Assembly: GCA_045577735.1 (NCBI GenBank)
Contig: JAZNIY010000006.1
Location: 1-53,681 of the forward strand
Direction of reading: 5' to 3'
From: Stercoripulliclostridium_A sp045577735
GTDB taxonomy: Bacteria > Bacillota > Clostridia > Christensenellales > DTU072
Length of the DNA stretch: 53,681 bases
Part shown: positions 33,201-39,398 of the stretch, piece after piece
Numbering within the stretch: position 1 is the stretch's first letter
Layout of the letters: each line of letters starts with the position of its first letter
Program-made: the position numbers and the translations under genes
Notes under the pieces: generated by a model
Databases searched by the model: none
What the model saw: only the letters and a program-made list of their open reading frames with translations
Told to the model about the DNA's origin: nothing

Positions 33201-33691
33201 CAAAGCTTAAAAGCTTTACTGTATTAGATGCAAACCAAAACTACTCTAGCATAGACGGTGTGTTATACACCTATGATGGTAGTGAACTTGTTCGTTATCC
33301 ACAAGCTAAAGAGGATACCACTTTTACAGTGCCTGATAGTGTAAACAAGATAGGAGGTTACGCCTTTGCCGGTGTCGTATATCTTGAAGAGGTTACGATA
33401 GGCGACTCGGTTGAGGAAATTGGTAATAACGCCTTTGCATACGCGTATGAAGGAAAGAGCAACCTAAAGACCATAACGATAGGTAAGAACGTAGAGAAAA
33501 TAGGCGCTTGCGCTTTCCACTTCTCTAGGACGCTAACCAACGTCGTATTTGAAGATACCACTACTTGGTATGCTACGGAAGTATATAGGGAATGGACGGG
33601 TGGTAGTAGAATAAACGTTAGTGATTCCACCGCCAACGTTACCTATTTTGTTGAGGAAGATGCTATGTGTTGGTACAAAGTAACGCCATAA
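30206..33691 (+). CDS. Cys-rich repeat and BspA-type LRR surface lipoprotein
   Basis: An 1161-aa protein. The signal peptide ends in lipobox LVSC, Cys26. Two arrays of an about 18-aa Cys/Asp/His unit (C-x-D-x4-DH-x-CD-x-CG-x2-L) are present: about seven copies at 35-170 and about twelve at 533-775. Each unit holds CxxC plus a His-x-Cys and could bind zinc. BspA-type LRRs occupy about 180-515 and 790-1150 (SIGDKAFSGCVSLEEVVI; SIGTQAFSDCQSLKTLRL). The second LRR block carries the SGTLESWCNIDF insert also seen at 8844. In one mid-array unit the second Cys of CxxC is Phe (CDVFGDK). Probably a surface adhesin or binding protein. The ATG at 30206 follows AGGGG. Confidence 0.82.
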   Translation: MLKRKILVYVIVLVLVLVGFTALVSCGEEDGYTGDSCQCIDGDHNHNCDLCGSRLTSCRDYTEDHLCDICEKVLSACYDDSQDHRCDYCGIILSECVDENSNHRCDLCYRTLTFCSDEDSDHVCDCCGSVVSECIDENDNKLCDICYSGYCEDNDDDNICNLCGLEFTLVDNATYEVSSYLWFGRKIVIPAYFNGKKVTSIKDNAFSNDTSLENIEIGRFIKEVGDGAFYGCTALTDITIGESVESIGELAFQNCYSLANIVVDENNANYSSIDGNLYSKDGSVLLQYAIGKSEGSFVLPSSVTSISDGALNYSTSLTSITVEEGNLSYSSIDGNLYSKNGKVLYQYALGNTQESFAIPTSVESIESVAFALCDTLKSITIPDSVESIGDKAFSGCVSLEEVVIPNSVEYLGASAFSNCRSLEMVVLGNSLSNINIGTFSNCKSLLSVVIPTSVKNVRYMAFYACDELSNLYYYGMEEDWGEISIDGSNDALTDATRYYYSENAPTVEGVNWHYVAGEIVLWHVFHFDTNRDHACDICGEPASVCKDENEDHSCDICNKELTQCVDENEDHDCDICGTELTKCEDKDNDHLCDVFGDKITDCRDYDNDHDCDICGTELTQCEDKDSDHSCDLCNATISQCKDDDNNHYCDICDERVSFCINEDGNSDHSCDICGETLTECRDEDSNHACDICTIKLTDCSDENKDHSCDLCGETLTECDDGNCDHNCDVCGKVLSVCVDENNDHVCEICGVTSPCVDEVFDDNCDVCGKYIGCLTFNLKADDTYEVTGFDGEPERVSINATYNGKPVTSIKSSAFYLCKSLKYVYLSDALKYVETSAFSLCGRVEEVRYSGTLESWCNIDFKDQWYSNPLDASDSNRAKLYIGGEQLTVLNVPSTVTEIKQYTFKGAYGLKEVNVPDSVKSIGTQAFSDCQSLKTLRLGNGVESIGSSAFYGTAITELVIPDQVKTLGIWAFDSCTSLVNVTIGAGVESVDKQAFTDCTKLKSFTVLDANQNYSSIDGVLYTYDGSELVRYPQAKEDTTFTVPDSVNKIGGYAFAGVVYLEEVTIGDSVEEIGNNAFAYAYEGKSNLKTITIGKNVEKIGACAFHFSRTLTNVVFEDTTTWYATEVYREWTGGSRINVSDSTANVTYFVEEDAMCWYKVTP

Positions 33692-33713
33692 CCAAAGGCT
33701 GAAATAAACATTC

Positions 33714-33743
33714 AATATGGGCGCAAAGTATTGCGCCCATATT
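33714..33743. terminator. Bidirectional terminator
   Basis: Perfect 13-bp arms AATATGGGCGCAA (33714-33726) and TTGCGCCCATATT (33731-33743) with a 4-nt loop, between convergent genes. It overlaps the last codon of the minus-strand gene. Confidence 0.8.
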
Positions 33744-34500
33744 AATTTAATTTAGTTTTGTGTCTAAAAAGATAACTGATTATTCCCAAGATAAAAGGGA
33801 CTAGGGAGGCAATCAAATAGTAATTTTTTAGTGGAGTTATGAAGGAAAGTAGTGCAAGTGATATTGCAGAAAACATATAAAGTTTTGCGCGTTTTGGGTT
33901 AAATACTGTGGAAAACAGGTGGTTTTTATCCACCTTTATTTTTACCCTTTGAGGCTTTTCCGGTTTTGGTGGTAACGTGTTATGCTTTTTAAGTAAACGA
34001 TGCACGGAATATTTGTCGGGGAAAGTGAATTTAATGGGAAGAAGGGCCGTTAGTGTCAAGGTCTTTCTTTCCCTTGCGCGAGTGAGAATTATTATTTCAT
34101 CAGCCTGTTGGTTAACGCCTTCTCGGTATGCCGAAGCAATATCCTCTTGGGTTAGGTTCAAAAACCTATATAGCGTTGCAACAAGCACGCGTTTTCCCTC
34201 TTTTTCATAAAGAAAATAGGGGCTATTTATGGATATCCTTCTATCACTTGGAACTAACCCATAAAATAGGGCGGTTTGTTCTTGTCTTGGCATAAGTGCT
34301 AGGTATATCGGGGTTTCTTCGGGGTGCATTTCTTTTGTTTTTGGCTTTAACGTTTTCAAAATTATTATACCCAGCAAAAGAAGGTAGCTTAAAGCTACCA
34401 CGATTATGGTGATTTTTTGGGGTAAAATCTTTATTACAAGGCCGTATGCCACTAAAAAATACCCCAAGGTGAAGAATATAACGTCCAAAAACTTTGCCAT
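33742..34500 (-). CDS. Membrane protein with central soluble domain
   Basis: A 252-aa protein, not recognised. Two TM helices at the N-terminus (about 5-50), a soluble, basic central domain (about 60-195; ISINSPYFLYEKEGKRVLVA, YREGVNQQADEIIILTRARE), and two TM helices at the C-terminus (about 207-245). The central part has alternating strands and helices. No ribosome site is evident before the ATG. Divergent from nadD with 70 bp between, containing an inverted repeat. Function unknown. Confidence 0.65.
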   Translation of the reverse strand: MAKFLDVIFFTLGYFLVAYGLVIKILPQKITIIVVALSYLLLLGIIILKTLKPKTKEMHPEETPIYLALMPRQEQTALFYGLVPSDRRISINSPYFLYEKEGKRVLVATLYRFLNLTQEDIASAYREGVNQQADEIIILTRARERKTLTLTALLPIKFTFPDKYSVHRLLKKHNTLPPKPEKPQRVKIKVDKNHLFSTVFNPKRAKLYMFSAISLALLSFITPLKNYYLIASLVPFILGIISYLFRHKTKLN

Positions 34501-34524
34501 GCATTAATTATTGACCTAAAATAA

Positions 34525-34553
34525 AAAATATACTATTGAAAAAAGTATATTTT
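34525..34553. promoter_or_regulatory. 10-bp inverted repeat over the nadD promoter
   Basis: AAAATATACT (34525-34534) and AGTATATTTT (34544-34553), separated by 9 nt. The -35 box of nadD (34536-34541) lies in the loop, so a bound protein would block it. Confidence 0.5.
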
Positions 34554-34564
34554 AATTGTATAAT
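34536..34564 (+). promoter_or_regulatory. Promoter of the nadD-rsfS-ribU-tsa operon (leaderless start)
   Basis: TTGAAA (34536-34541), 17-bp spacer, TATAAT (34559-34564). The start codon ATG begins exactly 7 bases after the -10, so the first gene is predicted leaderless. Confidence 0.7.
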
Positions 34565-34570
34565 AGAGGT

Positions 34571-35692
34571 ATGAAAATTGCAGTTTTCGGTGGGGCGTTC
34601 GACCCCCTACACAAAGAGCACGTGCGAATCATAGATGAAGCGAAATCCACCTTAAAAATGGACAAGGTAATTTTGCTTCCCACCTATAATCCACCCCACA
34701 AAGAGGGTGCCTCTGTGAGTTACGATCATCGCCTAGAAATGCTCAAGATTTTTGCTAAAACGCGCGATTTTGTCATAATTGATGAAACCGAGCGACAACT
34801 TAATCTTCAAAAAAGTTACGCATATATCATTCTTGCCGAGCTAAAGAAGAAATACGTTGATGATGAATTGTACTATCTAATCGGTAGTGATTCATTGCGT
34901 AAATTTGAAAGTTGGGCGCATCCCGAAAAGATACTTGAAAGCGTCAAGATACGTGTAATTGCGCGTGGTGATGACGAAGGTATAGGGGAGCTTAGCGAGG
35001 TATACTCTAATAAGTATGGTGGCGACGTCTCCTATGGTTTTAGAGCCGAGGAAGAATCGTCCTCGTCAATACGCCTAATGCTAGAGTTGCAAAGATACGA
35101 TGAACTCAAGGGGCGAGTGCTTCCCGAAATACTAAATTACATACTGGAAAAGGGATTATATTCCAAATACGCCGGCGTAATAGAGAGGCTACGAGCAACG
35201 CTTTCTCCACGCACTTTTGCCCATTCACTCAGGGTGGCAGAGTTTGCCGTTAATAATGCTTGGAGAGTGTGGGAGGACTATGATAGGGCAATGCTTGCAG
35301 GACTTTTGCACGATTGTGCAAAGGGAATGCCACCCATAAAGGCGATGGAAAGTTACGATACCCCCTCGCCCGAAGTTATCCACCAATATGACGGTGCTCT
35401 TGTTGCGAGAAGGGATTACGAAGTGGTCGATCACCAAGTGCTGGATGCAATAAGGTATCATACTACCGGAAAGCCCAATTTTTCCAACCTTGGAAAACTA
35501 ATATTCCTAGCCGACAAGCTGGAGAGTGGCAGGGATTACCCCTGCGTTGACGAATTACGCAAGGCGCTAGTGGAAAAAGGCGTAGACGAGGCCTTCAAAT
35601 TAACGCTAAAGCACAACGTGGAATATTTGCGCACGCGCAATTTAAAAATAGACCTATTGACTTTAAGTGCATACGAGTGGTACAATAAATAA
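34571..35692 (+). CDS. nadD: NadD-YqeK fusion: nicotinate-nucleotide adenylyltransferase plus HD hydrolase
   Basis: A 373-aa bifunctional protein. Residues 1-195 are NadD, which adenylates nicotinate mononucleotide in NAD synthesis: VFGGAFDPLHKEHV (HxGH-like site, here HKEH), LLPTYNPPHKEG, YLIGSDSLRKFESW, and SSSSIRLML (ISST-like). Residues about 200-373 are a YqeK-type HD phosphohydrolase (FAHSLRVAEFA; LLHDCAKG; YHTTG; ADKLESGRDY), a family that splits diadenosine tetraphosphate. The two are separate neighbouring genes in Bacillus; here they are fused. The ATG at 34571 lies on the predicted transcription start. Confidence 0.9.
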   Translation: MKIAVFGGAFDPLHKEHVRIIDEAKSTLKMDKVILLPTYNPPHKEGASVSYDHRLEMLKIFAKTRDFVIIDETERQLNLQKSYAYIILAELKKKYVDDELYYLIGSDSLRKFESWAHPEKILESVKIRVIARGDDEGIGELSEVYSNKYGGDVSYGFRAEEESSSSIRLMLELQRYDELKGRVLPEILNYILEKGLYSKYAGVIERLRATLSPRTFAHSLRVAEFAVNNAWRVWEDYDRAMLAGLLHDCAKGMPPIKAMESYDTPSPEVIHQYDGALVARRDYEVVDHQVLDAIRYHTTGKPNFSNLGKLIFLADKLESGRDYPCVDELRKALVEKGVDEAFKLTLKHNVEYLRTRNLKIDLLTLSAYEWYNK

Positions 35693-35709
35693 AGAAAAAG
35701 GAGAACGTT

Positions 35710-36057
35710 ATGAACTCATTAGAACTTGCAAAAAAAATTAACGATATACTAGAAGACAGACACGGTAACGATCTTTCTATAATTGATCTTACCGAAAAGA
35801 GCACGATTGCCGACTACTTTGTAATTGCAACCGCACGCAACAGCGCTCACGTAAGAGCACTTTGTGACGAAGTAGAAGAAGCTTTGGAAAAGGAAGAAAT
35901 CTTTGTTTCTCGTAAAGAAGGTTTGCGTGACGGACGTTGGGCTGTTCTCGACTATGACAACGTACTTGTTCACGTGTTCAATGCTGACACTCGTGACTTT
36001 TTCTGCTTAGAAAAACTTTGGAAAGACCACAAGGTTGTTGGTGCCGACGAAGAATAG
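35710..36057 (+). CDS. rsfS: Ribosomal silencing factor RsfS
   Basis: A 115-aa protein of the RsfS/YbeB/Iojap family, which binds L14 on the 50S subunit and blocks subunit joining in starvation. Seen: LAKKINDILEDRHGNDLSII, TIADYFVIATARNSAHVRAL, EGLRDGRWAVLDYDNVLVHV and FNADTRDFFCLEKLW. AAAAAGGAG precedes the ATG. It follows nadD-yqeK by 17 bp, the canonical Firmicute order. Confidence 0.95.
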   Translation: MNSLELAKKINDILEDRHGNDLSIIDLTEKSTIADYFVIATARNSAHVRALCDEVEEALEKEEIFVSRKEGLRDGRWAVLDYDNVLVHVFNADTRDFFCLEKLWKDHKVVGADEE

Positions 36058-36065
36058 GACGGGAA

Positions 36066-36770
36066 ATGGAAGAAAGAGAATATAGGGCGGAAGAAAATTC
36101 CGCCACGCAAAAAGAAAAATATGCTAAAAATGCTAAAGGTGGAATTTCGGGTACCGAATCTTCCTCTTTGGCAAACGCTAACGGGGAAAAACAAGAGGCG
36201 AAGCCCAAGAAAAGCACTAAAAGGTTAGCAACGGCCTACATTACCAAGGTTGCCGTTCTTAGTGCCGTAGCAACGGTACTCTACTTTTTTGCTCGTTTCC
36301 CCATTTTTAGCGTTCCACCCTTTAACGTGCTGGATATGGACTTTTCCGACGTTCCTGCATTAATAGGTGGGTTCGCGCTCGGTCCCGTTGCAAGTGTAAT
36401 AATTGCTTTCATAAGATGTGCAGTAAAACTTTCCACCTCGACCACGGCTTTCGTTGGTGAACTTTCTGCGTTTGTAGTAAGCATAAGTTTTACACTTCCT
36501 GCGACCATAATTTACAAGTACAATAAGAATTTGAAGGGCGCGCTTATAGGTCTTGGAGTAGGCATACTTTCCAACGCAATAATAAGTTCGCTTTCCAACT
36601 ACTTTATAATGGTTCCAATGTATGCTTCTCTCTACTCACCTGCGCTAATGAACGTAAGAGTGGAGTTTGCATTCATGTATGGATTGGCATTTAATCTTAT
36701 TAAAACCGTTGTTGCATCGGTTATAACCTTCATACTGTACAAAAGGCTTTCCAAGATACTTCACCTATGA
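36066..36770 (+). CDS. ECF transporter S component, RibU-like
   Basis: A 234-aa, six-TM substrate-binding subunit of an energy-coupling-factor vitamin transporter. The pattern DFSDVPALIGGFALGPVASV with VGELSAFVVSISFTLPATII is that of riboflavin-type RibU. The first about 55 residues form a charged, Glu/Lys-rich cytoplasmic extension (EEREYRAEENSATQKEKYAK) not usual in RibU. The ATG at 36066 is preferred to an upstream start inside rsfS, with GGACGGG just ahead. The stop overlaps tsaE by 4 bp. The energising module EcfAA'T is not in the window. Confidence 0.78.
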   Translation: MEEREYRAEENSATQKEKYAKNAKGGISGTESSSLANANGEKQEAKPKKSTKRLATAYITKVAVLSAVATVLYFFARFPIFSVPPFNVLDMDFSDVPALIGGFALGPVASVIIAFIRCAVKLSTSTTAFVGELSAFVVSISFTLPATIIYKYNKNLKGALIGLGVGILSNAIISSLSNYFIMVPMYASLYSPALMNVRVEFAFMYGLAFNLIKTVVASVITFILYKRLSKILHL

Positions 36771-37177
36771 TAATCGTAACTAACTCATTACAAGAAACCG
36801 AAGCGCTTGCAAAAAGGATTGCAAGTGAGATTAAGGGTGGCGAAGTGCTACTCTTAAACGGAACGCTTGGTGCGGGAAAAACCACCTTCACCAAAGGCTT
36901 TGCCAAGGCTTTAGGTGTGGAAAAAACCGTAGTTAGCCCCACTTTTACCATAATTAAGGAGTATGAGGGCACTTCACTCACCCTTTACCACATCGATATG
37001 TATCGCATCGAGGACGAAGACGAGATATACGAGCTTGGCATAGAGGAGCTGTATCGTGCCGATTCCGTTACGGTAATCGAATGGAATAAAATGGAAGAGC
37101 TACCCGAAAAGGTGATAACGATTAACGTAGAAGTGCTCGATGAAACAACAAGACAATGGGAGATATTGGGCTTATGA
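36767..37177 (+). CDS. tsaE: tRNA t6A-modification ATPase TsaE
   Basis: A 136-aa P-loop protein of the TsaBDE complex that makes N6-threonylcarbamoyladenosine at position 37 of ANN-decoding tRNAs. Walker A LNGTLGAGKTTFTKGFAKAL, the conserved SPTFTIIKEYEG, HIDMYRIEDEDEIYELG and VIEWNKMEELP. The ATG overlaps the ribU-like stop (ATGA) and the end overlaps tsaB in the same way, so translation is coupled. Confidence 0.95.
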   Translation: MIIVTNSLQETEALAKRIASEIKGGEVLLLNGTLGAGKTTFTKGFAKALGVEKTVVSPTFTIIKEYEGTSLTLYHIDMYRIEDEDEIYELGIEELYRADSVTVIEWNKMEELPEKVITINVEVLDETTRQWEILGL

Positions 37178-37728
37178 AAGCTTGCATAATAGATTCAACG
37201 GCAAATGAATTGGTTCTTGTCGTGGTTGATGGCGACAGCGTATATTCACACGTAGGCAATGCTGGTGCGCGCAGACATACCGGAGAAATTTTAACGGCTC
37301 TTGACGGCTTGTTTGGTAAGTCTGGTATGGAAGCAAGCGAGCTTGATTACGTTGGAGTTGTAGTTGGTCCCGGCTCTTTTACCGGCATAAGGATAGGGGT
37401 ATCTACGGCAAACGCTATGGCGTATGCAAGTGGCGCAAAACTCGTTGAGATTACCGAGCTTGAAAGCCTACTTATAGACCACGAAAAGGCGCTTGGGCTC
37501 ATTGATTGCAAGCACGATAATTACTACGCATTGTATAAAGATGGTTTAAGCCTAGACTACCGGGCCGTGAACGTCATCGATACCACTCCTTACGAAGGTG
37601 AAAAGGTATATTTTACTGCTCCCGATCCCGAAAAACTATTAAAAACAATGTTGAAAAAGGTAGAAAAGGGCGAATTTAGCACTATTGCCAAGCCCTATTA
37701 TATGAAGAAATCATCTGCGGAGGCGTAA
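37174..37728 (+). CDS. tsaB: tRNA t6A-modification protein TsaB
   Basis: A 184-aa degenerate ASKHA-fold partner of TsaD. Seen: CIIDSTANELVLVVV, RRHTGEILTALDGLF, VGVVVGPGSFTGIRIGVSTA and the C-terminal AKPYYMKKSSAEA. The ATG at 37174 overlaps the tsaE stop, and GGGAG lies about ten bases upstream. The stop overlaps the rimI start (TAATG). It is slightly short compared with the usual 220-230 aa. tsaD is not in the window. Confidence 0.92.
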   Translation: MKACIIDSTANELVLVVVDGDSVYSHVGNAGARRHTGEILTALDGLFGKSGMEASELDYVGVVVGPGSFTGIRIGVSTANAMAYASGAKLVEITELESLLIDHEKALGLIDCKHDNYYALYKDGLSLDYRAVNVIDTTPYEGEKVYFTAPDPEKLLKTMLKKVEKGEFSTIAKPYYMKKSSAEA

Positions 37729-38174
37729 TGAAGAGCACTTTTACAGTAGAAAAATATGCTCTTGAAGACCTACGTGGAATTGCCGAAATAGAAAAAGAGT
37801 GTTTTGAAAAACCATGGTCCTATGAAAGTTTTTGTATGGAATATGCCGACAAAAACAAGTTTTATTTTGTTGCCAAGGATGAGTCTGGCAAAGTTATAGG
37901 TTATGGTGGATATGCCCATATTTTAGACGAAGGTCACATTATGAATATTGCCGTTACTTCCTCTCATCGCGGTCAAGGTGTTGCTCGCGCCATTGTTGCG
38001 CGTATGCTGGGCTCTGCTCGTGAAAACGGCATTAGTGCCCTCACCCTAGAAGTCAACGAAAACAACGCTCCCGCCATTAAGCTCTACGAGAGTGTAGGTT
38101 TCACCTATAGTGGCACTAGAAAGCATTATTATGGTTGGGGGATAGGGGCGCGTATTTATTGGTACTACTTGTAG
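37728..38174 (+). CDS. rimI: Ribosomal-protein-alanine N-acetyltransferase RimI
   Basis: A 148-aa GNAT acetyltransferase that acetylates the N-terminus of S18 in model species. Seen: EIEKECFEKPWSYESFC, the acetyl-CoA loop HRGQGVARAIVARML, LEVNENNAPAIKLYESVGF and RKHYYGWG. tsaE-tsaB-rimI is a classic gene order. The TAG stop is the first triplet of a 17-nt SHR arm that precedes SHR-11. Confidence 0.92.
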   Translation: MKSTFTVEKYALEDLRGIAEIEKECFEKPWSYESFCMEYADKNKFYFVAKDESGKVIGYGGYAHILDEGHIMNIAVTSSHRGQGVARAIVARMLGSARENGISALTLEVNENNAPAIKLYESVGFTYSGTRKHYYGWGIGARIYWYYL

Positions 38175-38313
38175 ACTTTGTTTTAGGGATAGACTTTGTT
38201 TTTTGGCGAATTACTTTGTTAAAAAGTCCCCGACTGCAAGTCATTTACGTCTAGTAAACTCCTTTTGTCGGGGGCTTTTTGCCTCGTACTTCATCCAAAA
38301 ACCAAAGTCTATC
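38172..38313 (+). repeat. SHR-11 with duplicated left arm
   Basis: TAGACTTTGTTTT at the rimI stop (38172-38184) is a truncated left arm. The full element begins at 38189 with ATAGACTTTG, pairing with CAAAGTCTAT (38303-38312). Inner stem AAAAAGTCCCCGAC/GTCGGGGGCTTTTT with a T-run gives a terminator shape. Apical AAG-TCA-TTTAC-GTCTA-GTAAA-CTC-CTT. Confidence 0.82.
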
Positions 38314-38396
38314 AGAGGCTTAACACAGGTAAAAATAAGAAAAAACTAAAATTATTCCTTGTGAGCGAAGTGTAACGGAGTGAAGTAATCACGCGT
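38314..38396 (+). repeat. SHR linker and start of family-2 repeat
   Basis: CAGAGGCTTAACACAGGTAA occurs also at 6249-6270. Then comes ACTAAAATTATTCCTTGTGA with the family-2 lead. No gene. Confidence 0.6.
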
Positions 38397-38553
38397 TAGC
38401 GTACATCACAACGCTTTGCGTTACACCACTTGCGCCAGCAAAACACCACAACGCTTGCGTTACATCACTTGCATTAGCGTACACCACAACGCTTGCGTTA
38501 CATCACTTGCTCAAGCAAAAATCACACGCTTGCGTTACACCACTTACTTATCG
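38397..38553 (+). repeat. Four-unit imperfect tandem array, about 39 bp per unit
   Basis: Each unit reads AGC(GTAC or AAAA)..CACAACGC, then TTGCGTTACAYCACTTGC. Units start near 38398, 38437, 38476 and 38514. The inverted form occurs at 1020-1115. The units differ by several bases with no unique spacers, so it is not a CRISPR array. Confidence 0.7.
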
Positions 38554-38668
38554 CAAGCGCGTTGCTTCGTGCTTAAATAAATCCTTGTTTGCGTAACGTA
38601 GTATAGCAAAGCCGTTCCGCGTTCCGCGCTCCGCACTCCGCACTCCGTAAGGCTGTTTTGCACTTTTT
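38554..38668 (+). repeat. GC-rich family-2 unit
   Basis: CCTTGTTTGCGTAACGTAGT, then CCGTTCCGCGTTCCGCGCTC and CCGCACTCCGCACTCCG, ending just before the hydrolase promoter. The same form is at 30040-30105. No gene. Confidence 0.65.
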
Positions 38669-38669
38669 A

Positions 38670-38698
38670 TTACACAAGTTCGTTGTTTTTTTCATAAT
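38670..38698 (+). promoter_or_regulatory. Putative promoter of the hydrolase-murF-ddl operon
   Basis: TTACAC (38670-38675), 17-bp spacer, CATAAT (38693-38698). The ATG at 38706 lies 7-8 bases after the -10, again predicting no leader. Confidence 0.5.
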
Positions 38699-38705
38699 AT
38701 ATCCT

Positions 38706-39398
38706 ATGCTAAACTACAAAATATTTGGAAAGGGAAGTAGGGTTATTGTTTTTTTGCACGGGTATATGGGGGACTTAGAGTCGCTAAAGTGCATTGCAGA
38801 GGGCTTGCAAGGTGAAAGTAGGGTGCTCCTTATTGACTTTGGATTTGCTGACGAGCCCATAAAACCACTTTGTCTTGACGATTACGCCAAAGAGGTTCGA
38901 AAAATTTTAAACAAGGAAAACTTGTCGGAAGCATATTTTGTTTGCCATTCCTTTGGTGGCAGAGTGGGTGTGCGATTGGCTTCTACTTTTCCACATTTAG
39001 TTAAAGGTTTGGTCTTGATTGACTCGGCAGGTCTTAAGCCTAGGCGTGGACCGAGATATCATTTTAGGGTATTTTTGCATAAATTCTTGAAAAAACTGGG
39101 CAAAAAGGGCTTGAAAGGTTCTGCTGATTATCAAAATTTGTTGCCCAATCAAAAGGCAACCTTTATTAACGTTGTCAACGATTTTACCGATTACGATTTG
39201 AAATATATCACCTGTAAAGTGCTACTTATATGGGGTGAAAAAGACGGCGCAACACCTCTTTATATGGCGCGTAGATATTTTAGAAAACTACCACGTGCTA
39301 CCCTAAAAATTTTTAAGGGTGCCGGACATTTTTGCTATCTTGAAAGGCGAAGTGAAACTCTTTTCCTAATTAGAGCATATATTAGTCAAGATGAGTAA
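38706..39398 (+). CDS. Alpha/beta hydrolase
   Basis: A 230-aa hydrolase of the alpha/beta superfamily. Oxyanion motif VFLHGYMGD, nucleophile Ser82 in VCHSFGGRVG, Asp180 in LLIWGEKDGATP and His208 in FKGAGHFCYLE. There is no lid signature that would name a substrate. The gene overlaps the murF-like gene by 8 bp and so belongs to a wall-precursor operon. No ribosome site stands before the ATG at 38706, consistent with the leaderless prediction. Confidence 0.82.
   Translation: MLNYKIFGKGSRVIVFLHGYMGDLESLKCIAEGLQGESRVLLIDFGFADEPIKPLCLDDYAKEVRKILNKENLSEAYFVCHSFGGRVGVRLASTFPHLVKGLVLIDSAGLKPRRGPRYHFRVFLHKFLKKLGKKGLKGSADYQNLLPNQKATFINVVNDFTDYDLKYITCKVLLIWGEKDGATPLYMARRYFRKLPRATLKIFKGAGHFCYLERRSETLFLIRAYISQDE

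Noticed and set aside
38397..38553. CRISPR array
   Set aside because: Units are imperfect and joined directly, with no unique spacers of constant length, and no cas genes are in the window.
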